Positions 1-8,856 of a stretch of DNA of 64,000 bases are shown here, piece by piece. A model generated the notes under the pieces. That model did not search any database, had not been told where the DNA came from, and saw only the letters and a program-made list of their open reading frames with translations. Both the position numbers and the translations under genes were made by a program. How positions within the stretch are numbered: position 1 is the stretch's first letter; each line of letters starts with the position of its first letter. This stretch comes from Puccinellia tenuiflora (lineage: Eukaryota > Streptophyta > Magnoliopsida > Poales > Poaceae): the NCBI GenBank assembly GCA_012064385.1, contig QRDG01000628.1, positions 340,716 through 404,715 of the forward strand. The letters run 5' to 3'.

Positions 1-879
1 CCATGAGTCACCTTGGGTACATGAAAGGTGCCACCAGGTATCCCCTGGAACGGAACGCCGGGGGCGGTTATCTCTGCATGATCAATGACAGATAGCACTT
101 AACAGCTCTGCAGAATTGACGTTAGACTCCCTTAGATGATGGTGGAACACGGCATATCTCATGGTCTCATATATCAGTTCCATTGGCACACGTTTTTAAT
201 CGGTGTCGATTGGTGTGCATGTAGTTTCGAAGGAGGCTCACTTTGTGCAGAGTGAACACTTTAGTGGATGATTCGTCGCATGAGTGTTCAGTAAGAGTTT
301 GTAACTATGGCAGGTTTTTGGATGGTGCTTATTTGTGTAACAGAATGAACAGATACGATGATGAGGGACCGATGATGAGGGACCGCGGTCTGATCTTCTC
401 GTTAATCCGCACCCCTATAACTAGAAGAAATCTGTAATTAGATTGTTGTACTCTGTTCTGGCATGAATGGTTTTACTAGAATTACATTCAGTAGCTTGTA
501 AATTGCTTGGAAGTTGGAAATATTTGCTCCCCATTAAATTTTCTCCCTGCAGCTCTACAGCTAACCTTCAAAACTGCATTCAGTTTTTGTTTCTGCACCA
601 ACACAGGCAGCTTCGTAAAGGCTTGAGGCTTGACAGGATAATAGAGATGAGCAGCATGCGTTTGTCTAATCAGTTTAACACCCTAGGTCATGTTCATAGT
701 GATTAGTGAGTGATATCTTGTTTAGAAAATGTATACCGCCATGGCAAATTTGGCTACAGGACACACCTCCGCTTGAGTATCATTCATTCCCTGAAACTTC
801 ACAAAATCGGCCGCGACTGCAACGCTTTTAGATCAGAGTAATTTGTTTTGATGTGATAATAGCGCGGAAATTCAAAGCT
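1..879. other. Intergenic stretch, no gene supported
   Basis: No recognisable coding, RNA or repeat signal. A short open frame from base 3 to a TAG ending at 95 could be the last codons of a gene lying to the left, but it matches nothing I recognise. The remainder has only short chance frames. Confidence 0.5.
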
Positions 880-1261
880 GCACCCGAGCTCACATGCTCC
901 TGTTAGTTTCGACGAAAATAAAAAAATACTGAAACATTATGAAAAATTCTGAAATTTTTTGTGGGCATACACACAGGAGTTGTTCACATTCGTGCAAATT
1001 TTTGGAATGAAAAGACATTTTATCTGCTCTGTGTAAGAAAGACAAAATTAGTATTTTCAAAAATGTGTTTTAGATCTATTTTGACCACTCATTTTGTCTT
1101 TTTTTGTATAGAGCACGGGAGATGTCTTTTCGTTCTGAAATTTTGCACGTATGTGAACAACTCATATGTTTATGTCTCCAACTATTTTTAGATTTTTTCA
1201 TAATATTTTACTATTTTTTTATTTTCGTCGAAAATAACAGAAGCATGTGAGATCGGGTGTA
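880..1261. mobile_element. Foldback (long inverted repeat) MITE, copy 1
   Basis: A palindromic element of about 380 bp. The left end GCACCCGAGCTCACATGCTC pairs with the right end, which read in reverse starts ACACCCGATCTCACATGC. The inverted similarity continues inward through an A/T-rich stem with GACGAAAATAAAAAAATA on the left and its complement on the right. The core holds two facing copies of a GACAAA / TTTGTC motif next to 'gctctgtg' and 'atagagca'. The same plan recurs at 19564-19926 and 32862-33242. It has no coding capacity, and I could not see a clear target duplication. The superfamily is uncertain (Mutator-like MITEs look similar). Confidence 0.7.
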
Positions 1262-2689
1262 GAAACGCCTCTCTATAGATTGCGGAAATAATATGTTCTG
1301 CTACATTTCGAATTCGCTGGGTCAAATGTCGATACTACCCTCTGGACTCGGTGGCCATATAAGAACCCACACAGTTATATGAATGGCTTCCGAGGGCAAA
1401 ATCCACATTTGAGTTCACGGATATCTTCCGCTATATTCACAGATGATACAATCACTATGCTTTAATAGCGTCGCCGCCCGATTACGCGGCGTGTTTAGAC
1501 CAGTGAATGATGCTCAAGTGGTAGTGTCCTGTAGCCAGTCGCCCGATTACCGCATATCGTCCATCTACTTTCGCCTAGACAAGCCCGTATGAAGCTGCCT
1601 CTGTTGATGTAGGAACAAAACATAATGCAGTTTTGAGACAATGGTATTTATAGGTAATTGTCTGTTTCTTAATATCTGTTTAGCTGCACTTGAGAGAAGT
1701 CACAGTTCATTGACACGAATACTTGTCACTACCGATACTAAAATTTGATTGTAGATAGTTTTCTCGACCGCCAAGAACTCAATAATATGCTTCCGTGAAG
1801 ACTAGAAATTGGTTCGATCGTTTGTGTCAAATGTTTCCTATTGCAGCACATTGTTTACATGGGATCAAGAACAGATCGTTGTCGTGGTGGTTTCACGGCA
1901 GATCTTACAGGGGTAGCTTACAAGAGGTGGATTAGGCGGCGTAGGAGATTCCTAGAGGGAGATTGGCAACACGGAGTTTACCCAGATTCACGTCCCCACG
2001 ATGAAGGATCGCTACGTCCTACTATAAATCACTATATGATCATAGATGTGTTTGCATGGTGGCCGCCGGTGGCGGGTGTTGTATGACTTGTCTATTCGGA
2101 TGCCCCTGCCTAGATTTATATAGGTAGCCAGGTAGGATTTATATGAGTTCTAGTCAATTATGTATTTGGTCTAGCTGGGCCACCTCCACAATCGGCCACG
2201 TTGTACCTTCATGAGGATACACGGTGACCATATCCATGTCATTCATCTAACCCTAGGCAACACAGGGGCGACTGCATCGTGCGTCGATGCGTCGAGGGGC
2301 TTCACATAGGCGCCGTGCGTCGTACTCTAAGTCTTGGTTCAAGAGGAGGGAACGAGAGGTCCTAGGGCGGCAAGAACAAGATAACACACCACATCCCACC
2401 GTGGCCTCATTGTCCAAACCTTTTAGTCAAATTATCATGTTCACCATAAAATCCTCGATAACCTGTCATACTAGATGCATTTGTATCTCTGATACATCGA
2501 CATGACGGATCAGATCATAAGCTAAGCAGGGCTAAGCAACACACATGTATAGTGCTCTGGCGACACATAAGCAACCCAAATCATGCTAGGATGGATAGCA
2601 GGTAATGGCGACAAGGGAACATGCAAAGATAGGCCGACCTATCTATTGAACAAAAGGACATGAACCGACATGATGCTGATGCATGTGAA
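1262..2689. other. Intergenic stretch, nothing recognised
   Basis: Only short unrelated open frames. No splice pattern, LTR hallmark, terminal repeat or tRNA shape was seen. It may be the decayed inside of an old retroelement, since the next feature is an LTR piece, but nothing in the sequence proves that. Confidence 0.4.
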
Positions 2690-3204
2690 ATGCATACATG
2701 AACTTTGCATTGAATTACTTATATTTTAATTATATTTGCATCATATAAGGGTTATATCATTGTTTATATTGATTTTGGGAATATTTCACAGTTTTCCTAT
2801 TTTTCTGGAATTAATCCTGCACAGACAGAAAACCCTATTTTCTATATCTTGATGTTTCAGGGACCCAAACGACGTCCAAATGACCTGGAAATTTACGAGC
2901 ATCAGTTTTTGGAAGGAACAAAGCGTAGGAGCGAAGGAAGCGAAAAAATGGAAGCCCGAAGGCCAAAAGAGGTGGGCCCACGCGGCTAGATTCCTTGGCC
3001 GCGTGGGACCCCCTAAGTTGGCCCTCGAGGCTCCGATGCCGTCGATCTTTGTCCCCGTGGCTTCTTCTTGACCTAAAAACGCCTATAAAAATAGTCTCCC
3101 GACCCTTTTCAGAGGAGAGCGCCGCCGAAACAGAGAAACCACGAAACAGAGACCTGGAGCTGCAGATTGGAGAGGGAAAACTCCAGCGGGGCGCTATCGG
3201 CGTG
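2690..3204 (+). mobile_element. Gypsy-type LTR fragment (5' part missing or undefined)
   Basis: Shows the usual composition of a Triticeae gypsy LTR: an A/T-rich front, a GC-rich 'ccacgcggc...gccgcgtggg' stretch near 2970-3010, a TATA box (cctataaaa, 3082-3090), then a GC-rich leader with GAGGAGAGCGCCGCCGAAAC. It stops abruptly at 3204 where another LTR begins. The left limit is approximate. Confidence 0.5.
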
Positions 3205-3729
3205 TGTTAGGGATATGAACCCAAGATACCCAAAAGGAGGTCAAAATTGTTCAAGGACTCAAGCCGGTCATCTCAAGGCGAATCCAACCGTCCGGCTTGA
3301 ACATCTCCGTCCGGCTTGGAGCAGCCGGCCTCCACCCACCGACCAGTCCGTACTGGTGGGCCAGGATCACACAACCCTGTCGGACGTTACTACTGCAGCG
3401 TAATGATGAGTTAGCTCTAGCCGGCTCCAAACTGTAGTGATGTCATAGGGGTAAACTTGTAACTTCCCTGTAACCCAAAAACCCTAGCCGCTGCCTATAT
3501 AAAGCGTGCAGGTGCCTCCTGCGCGAGAGAGACGGAAGAACGTACACGGCAAGTCAGAACACAGACACACATTCAGGTAGATCATCATCTTCAACCTCCA
3601 GCCGGCTTGACAGCTCAAGCCGGCACCACCAGAAAACAGCTCCAGGAGCACCACTTGTAGCCCGATTCTGTGATCAAGCAATAGAATCAAGAACAGCAGG
3701 ACGTAGGGGTGTTACCTCACCACGAGGGC
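3205..3729 (+). mobile_element. Gypsy LTR fragment cut by CACTA-1
   Basis: Begins TGTTAGGGATATGA. It has a TATA box (tatataaa, 3496-3503) and the typical gypsy LTR 3' signature of an 'acgtaggggtgttacct' stretch just before 3720. The same signature, inverted, is found near 58700-58740. The LTR lacks its last bases and joins directly to the CACTA-1 end at 3730, so CACTA-1 appears to have landed in it. The other half is not found beyond 13480. Confidence 0.6.
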
Positions 3730-3990
3730 CACTACTAGGGAAATGGTCATTAGTGGCGCACCATTATTGGCTTTCTGTGGCGCATCCAGGAAATGGGGGG
3801 ATGCGCCACAGAAGTCTCGCCACTAAAATGTAATTCTGTGGCGCATCTCCGAAGTGCGCCACAGAAATATCAACATTCTGTGGCGCACCAGCAAAGGTGC
3901 GCCACAGAAATATTTCTGTGGCGCATCATTTCTCATGCGCCACAGAATTCCATGCGCCACAGAAAAATAAAAAGATGCGCCACAGAATAA
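3730..3990. repeat. CACTA-1 left inverted end and subterminal repeats
   Basis: CACTACTAGGGAAA followed by about ten copies of a short motif (tgtggcgcat and its complement atgcgccaca), many arranged as facing pairs. Subterminal repeats of this kind are the binding sites of the CACTA-encoded DNA-binding protein in En/Spm. That role is family knowledge and is not shown here. Confidence 0.9.
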
Positions 3991-4020
3991 TTTAAATGTA
4001 TTTTCAAATTTCTGCTGCCT

Positions 4021-4150
4021 GCTGTATAAATACAGGTATATTACAGAAAATACAGGTATATTACAGAAAATACAGGTATATTATAGGAATTACAGATTTA
4101 TTATAGAAAATACAGGTATATATTATAGGAAATACAGGTATATCACATTA
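4021..4150. repeat. Short tandem repeat of an 'aaatacaggtatatta' unit
   Basis: About six degenerate copies of a unit near 18-20 bp (tacaggtatattacagaaaa). The same array sits at the equivalent place in CACTA-2 (about 34236-34350), so it belongs to the CACTA family and is not a local event. Confidence 0.8.
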
Positions 4151-4283
4151 CTTAGAGCCCAAGATACACGATTATTACACAAGTCATGATACATAAGTTA
4201 ATCGTTTCACACATTGATTACAAGTGCTGAATTTAGGGGTACAAAAGTTCATCTCATGTCACATAAGTCATTGTACAAATATA

Positions 4284-4578
4284 GTGACCCAGCAAGAGAC
4301 CCCAGCAGCGACTCAAAAAGAAGAGACTCCAGTGGCTCCTCCGGCAGAGACCCTCGACAACTGGGCTGAGGGTGCTTCAGCGTCGGACGCAGGAACCTCC
4401 AATGATAAGTGGGGCCTAGTGTTCCCTTAATGTCTAAGCAATCACTAGGGCCCACTTATCACGGTGGTTCCTGCGCCCGACGCTGAAGCAACCTCAGCCC
4501 ACTCGTCGAGGGTCTCTGTCGGAGGAGCCGCTGGAGTCTCTTCTTCTTGAGTCGCTGCTGGGGTCTTTGCTGGGTCAC
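4284..4578. repeat. Large near-perfect inverted repeat inside CACTA-1
   Basis: The left arm 4284-4421 and right arm 4443-4578 are complementary over about 135 bp with scattered mismatches, separated by roughly 21 nt. Outer ends are GTGACCCAGCAA and its complement TTGCTGGGTCAC. Each arm, read from its own outer end, gives a similar acidic, Pro/Thr-rich peptide frame (ETPAATQ, APPAETLD), so it looks like an inverted duplication of a coding-like piece. It lies just 3' of the Ulp1-like gene and is absent from CACTA-2. A transcript across it would fold into a long hairpin. Confidence 0.85.
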
Positions 4579-4626
4579 TTTATTTGTACTATGACTAATT
4601 TGCTGGGTCGCTAATGGAGAACACGT

Positions 4627-6212
4627 CTAGCTCCACTGGTAGCTGCAGGATTGAGCCTTCTTTTTTATCGGCTCAGGGAACGGTTTAAAGCAGTCTTTCG
4701 TCAGCCACGTCCTCATGTCATTTTGCTTGTCTAGGCGGTCTTCGATCTCCCACTTAGACATCCCTGCAGATGGATTGGGATATATATTTGGTTAATAATA
4801 TATCGAGTGGATTGGGATATATATTTGGCTGGAGATGGACAAATTACCTCTGGGGTTGTGTAAGGACCCCCCTTCTGTCATGACATCTTCCACGATGATT
4901 TGCGATAACTGCATCCGGATGCGATGGAATTCTTCTCTAAGATCAGCGTCGGTGATTTCCCCTCTAAGTTTGGTCCATTCTTGGAGACTAGATGGCCACC
5001 TCGTTTTCTCTGCATCCCGGACAAACCCTTTAATATGATGGAGGACGTAGAAGGCATCCTTCACGCTGCCAGTCGCATGCTTGATGCAATGGAACCCGGT
5101 CCCATGGCAGAAAATGTGTTTCTTCTCCTTCGTGAAACGTTCCTTTCCTTCATGGAAGTGGCCTCCCTTTTGGGCATAGCCCTCGAGAGCCTCATCGAGA
5201 ACACCCTTTATTCTGGTGTAGTCTTTAAGACTCCCTGAGTCGATATAAGTGGCAACGGACCACCTCGGGTTTAGGATGATGAGTACGCAGTACTCGTCAC
5301 TGCTCAACACAATTGAAACGGAATGTTGGAAATGATCAACAACGGAAGAAATTTATAATAAAGCATAAGATACGACGGCGGCGACCGGATGTGTACTTAC
5401 TCGGAAAAGAAAGGCAGAAGAAGGCTGTTCTTATCCTGGTTGTTCAGCATGATTCTCTGGAGGAACTCCGTGGCCATGGCCCGTGTCGTTGATCCTTCCA
5501 CCAGCTGGCTGTCACGCATGTAGTAGGGATCCACTACCTTGACGTACGGGGTATTATCTCTCCTGATCCTCATCGCCTGGTTGAGTGCGTATAGGCGGAC
5601 CAAGTTATAGTCCAACCGTCTATAGTGAAACAGCTTGAAGACGTCCTCGTACGATATGAAGAAATAATCCGCGGGGGCTTCATGGACGAAGTCAGCCAAG
5701 TACTTTGGCACCTTGACAGTGAACACCGGGTAATTTGGATCCTCTTCTTTAAGAAGGTTGCCCTCTAGCGTCAAGATAGCATTTTGCAAAGAGAGCATGC
5801 ATCCGTCTGCAAGGTGGAGCAGCTCCCGAGACAGGATCGGTTGACCAGCTTCATGAACTCGGGTCACGCCATCCGCACGGGGTGATACCATGTCTTCATA
5901 CCCCCGGATAGTCGTCTTAGGAGCTGGCTTACTTCTCTTCCTGTGCTTCTTCTTCTTTACCTCTGGGGATGCTGGGGGTGCATCTTCTGTAGCCACATTG
6001 ATTGAGTACTTGTTGGAGCCGAAGCTGATCATTGGGGGAGGCCCTTTTTTCCCTCCCTCAATCCATACCCTAACACCCTCACAGACGGTAGGAAAGAGCG
6101 ACGTCAACGTCTTTGTCACTGCCTGTGCGATGACCATCTGAATCATACTATTTTCCTCTATCGGTTCCTCGCCTCCTATTCGAGAACCCCCGGCCTCATT
6201 ATTGTCAGCCAT
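4627..6212 (-). CDS. CACTA second gene, Ulp1-like (C48 fold) protein, three exons
   Basis: My splice model is complement(4627..4763, 4848..5299, 5401..6212). Introns of 101 and 84 bp have GTAAGTAC/GCAG and GTAATTTG/GCAG borders. The exons sum to 1401 bp and read as 466 residues without a stop. Residues about 75-105 are Lys-rich (KKKKHRKR), possibly a nuclear signal. The region after about residue 230 resembles the Ulp1/SENP-like protein of grass CACTA elements (YCVLIILNPRW, then a DS motif, then GSVKDAFYVLHHI). Two catalytic hallmarks look altered. The usual His-Trp is YC/CV here, and the usual Q-x-x-G-S-x-x-C-G-x-Y box reads GSVKDAFY, so protease activity is doubtful. Unlike CACTA-2, it lacks the upstream Transposase_24-like domain. 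A shared leader module lies about 90 bp before the start, and an intron acceptor (TTATAG) precedes ATG. Confidence 0.75.
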
Positions 6213-6301
6213 GTTCGCACCTATAAGAAAAAAAACGTCAAAGTTAGTACACCAAATATAAGGAAAAAATCACTTAACTAAGTACTAAGATACCCCGCCC
6301 C

Positions 6302-6494
6302 ATGCATTAGTCGCAATACCCCATATGTCATATTTTTAGCAAAGTCATGCCAAAATTCACGAAAAATTTCGGCATGACCTTTGCTAAAAAAGGGACATAT
6401 GGAGTACCCGAATTTGCCGGAACGGAAGTTAATCGACGTTCCGGCAATCTCAAGGGCCTCTCGGGGTACCTGCACAAGCATTTCACAAATAATG
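6302..6494 (-). promoter_or_regulatory. Shared CACTA leader module, copy upstream of the Ulp1-like gene
   Basis: A conserved block found in front of each CACTA gene in this window (also 12388-12550 and 38563-38755) and once as an extra copy (7005-7190). It contains two inverted repeats: a GCAAAG(G)TCATGCC stem around a GAAAATTTC core, and GCCGGAACG...CGTTCCGGC. On the minus strand it begins after a TTGCAG-type acceptor in the transposase copy, so it is probably a 5' untranslated exon. It also contains a conserved short frame (VPREALEIAGTSINFRSG). Confidence 0.65.
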
Positions 6495-7004
6495 GCCGGC
6501 ATCGCTGGCCGGCAACAGCATCCATCACATCAACACATCAACAGATTTCCGGCCGGCATCGCTGGCCGGCAACAGCATCACTTCAACACATACATCACCA
6601 CATCCACATCCACATCGAGGGAGAGAGGAACTACCTCAGGTAGGAAGGGAGGCTCGGGTCCGAGATCGGCGTGGTGGAGGTGCTCCTTGTGGTGCTGAAA
6701 TAAATTAACCAAACCATGATTTAGCATCTAGCACACACATTTCACAAAAGTAGCTAGCAGCAAAAGCACCTAGCAGCAACTAAAAATGCAACTTCAAAAT
6801 AGTTAAAAAGTACCAACTTTGGAGGCTTACAAAATACTATAAGTAATTTGGATGTGTGCCTCATACTTAGATTGGACACAAAAAGTTCCAGGGATGGTGC
6901 GAGTGAGCCAAGTAGGATGCACGATGTGTATTCGTGCATATACAAGGCTCACTAGCGCCATCCCCGGGATCACATGGTGTCACTTCATTTTAATCATCGG
7001 CACA

Positions 7005-7190
7005 TGCATTAGTCGGAATACCCCATATGTCCTATTTTTAGCAAAGTCATGCTAAAATTCACGAAAAATTCGGCATGACCTTGCTAAAAAAGGGACATAT
7101 GGAGTACCCGAATTTGCCGGAACGGAAGTTAATCGACGTTCCGGCAATCTCAAGGGCCTCACGGGTACCTGCATTTCACAAATAATGGTC
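7005..7190 (-). promoter_or_regulatory. Shared CACTA leader module, extra copy
   Basis: Close copy of the block at 6302-6494, about 700 bp further upstream on the minus strand, with no gene directly after it. It suggests a duplicated leader or alternative first exon for the Ulp1-like gene. It starts at the same 'tgcattagtcg' boundary and ends at the same 'acctgca' boundary. Confidence 0.6.
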
Positions 7191-7199
7191 GGCATTAAC

Positions 7200-7540
7200 A
7201 CAAACAAGAATGCATCTTAACAACACTTAGCATTAGCAATGACACTAGCACTAGCACTATGTCCTTGACAACCATATGCAGCAAGCAACAACACAAAGCA
7301 ACCCATATGTCCTCAACTACTGTGCTTGCTTGCAGCAAGCAAGCAATTACTAGTTAGCACTAGCACTAGTACTAGCAATGATACTTAGGAAAATTACTAG
7401 CACTAGCAACAACACTTCGGAAAATTTTGTAATTTTTTTGGTCTCTAGCAATGACACTATAGTGCAATTGCTAGCACTAGCAACAACAGTAGCAACAACA
7501 CTTAGAAAAACACTTAGCACTTGCAACTGAAACCTAGAAA
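7200..7540. repeat. Low-complexity 'agcactagcaacaac' stretch
   Basis: Degenerate repeats built from GCACTAGCA and AACAACACTTAG. No coding signal. CACTA-2 has different sequence here: the CRM-domain gene fragment lies just before the matching point (39804). Confidence 0.6.
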
Positions 7541-7590
7541 ATTTGTTTGCACATTTCATCAAGCACCTAGTGTGCAACCATGGCAGGAGA

Positions 7591-8100
7591 GGGAGGGGAG
7601 GGAGAGAGGGGGCAGTACCTCGGCGAGGATGGCGAGTTGAGGTCGTCGGTGGCTCGTGCCTGGCCCAGGGCGGCTCGACGGCGAGGGGAAGGGAGGTGAC
7701 GGCGGCGCGGAGGGGAGGGAAGGGGAGGGAGAGAGGGGCTGGCCGGGGCGCGGCTCGGGCGGCGGCGCGGTCGAGCACGGCCGCGTGGTGGGCGGCGGCG
7801 CGGCTCGGGCGGGGGCGCGGCTCGACGGCGAGGGGAGGGGAGGTGACGGCGGCGCGCGCGGAGGGAGGGAAGGGGAGGGAGAGAGGGGCTGGCCGGGGCG
7901 CGGCTCGGGCGGCGGCGCGGTCGAGCACGGCCGCGTGGTGGGCGGCGGCGCGGCTCGGGCGGGGGCGGCCGGGGCGCAGGGGATCGAGGTCGCCGGCGAC
8001 GGGGAGTTGCGGCGGCGTCGGGGGCGACGGGGAGGCGCGAATAATCCGCGAAATTTGGAAAGAATTAGAGAGAGGCGGCAGCGCGGGGGAGGCCCCACAT
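7591..8100. repeat. GC-rich block with a 147-bp tandem duplication
   Basis: A very G-rich plus strand made mainly of GGC, GAG and GGA. Copies starting CGGCTCGACGGCGAGGGG at about 7671 and 7818 repeat with a 147-bp period to about 7964. Long open frames on both strands here are a composition effect. It sits upstream of the Ulp1-like gene on the minus strand and may be its promoter region. A shorter counterpart occurs in CACTA-2 at 39835-40180. Confidence 0.75.
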
Positions 8101-8116
8101 GTAAGTGGAGGCGCGA

Positions 8117-8800
8117 TAATTCTGTGGCGCACCTCCGGCGTCATGCGCCACAGAATTATCGACATTCTGTGGCGCATCTGCAGAGGGATGCGCCACAGAA
8201 TTTTTTGTTTCTTAATTTTTTTGGTTAAATTTTATTGAAAGAATAATATGCTTGTGTTTTTTTAATCTTTAGTTGTAGGAAAATTTTGGGGAAGAATTAA
8301 AGGTTAAATTTGGTTACAAAATACACACAATGTGTCATACATATTCAATTCATTTAATACATATATATGCTCTTGCATTGTCTCACACACAATTTCTCTC
8401 ATACATATTCATTGAATACATAAATAGCTTGCANCGGGGGCGGGCCCACATGTAAGTGGAGGCCCGAGAATTCTGTGGCGCATCTTCTAGTTGGTGCGCC
8501 ACAGAAATGTAAGATTCTGTGGCGCATTTTCTAGGTGGTGCGCCACAGAAATTAGATTCTGTGGCGCATCTTCTAGCTGGTGCGCCACAGAATTCCTGGC
8601 CTACAGTTCAAATCCTGGCTGTCTCACTTTTATTTCTTTAATTTTTTTCTTTAAAATTTTTGGTTAAATTTGGTTACAAAATACACACAATGTCTCATAC
8701 ATATTCAATTCATTTAATACATATATATGCTCTTGCATTGTCTCACACACAATGTCTCTCATACATATTCATTGAATACATAAATATGCTTGCATTGTCT
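8117..8800. repeat. Internal cluster of terminal-type CACTA repeats, duplicated
   Basis: The end-type motif TTCTGTGGCGCA...TGCGCCACAGAA reappears here, far from either end (about 8119-8200 and 8470-8597). The flanking A/T-rich sequence is duplicated with an offset of about 359 bp (8303-8433 against 8662-8800). A lone N sits at 8434, exactly at the junction, so the duplication may be an assembly artefact. Base 8611 onward has a tRNA-like B-box (gttcaaatcc). Confidence 0.8.
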
Positions 8801-8856
8801 CACACACACACACAAATTAAATACACCAAAAAAGTCTTCTTCGTCTCGGTTCCGAG

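Noticed and set aside
3..95. Short open frame at the left edge as the end of a host gene
   Set aside because: 31 codons, no recognisable motif, no supporting splice site or conserved context in the window.
3745..3990. Regular short repeats resembling a CRISPR array
   Set aside because: The spacing is irregular, the motifs are inverted pairs, and they sit at a transposon end in a plant genome. They are CACTA subterminal repeats.
7543..8238. Long overlapping open frames on both strands in GC-rich DNA (also 26035-27006 plus, 33335-34249 minus, 39800-40400, 62475-63228)
   Set aside because: Products are Arg/Ala/Pro/Gly-rich with no domain, and several frames overlap. This is expected from a G- or C-rich strand without stops.
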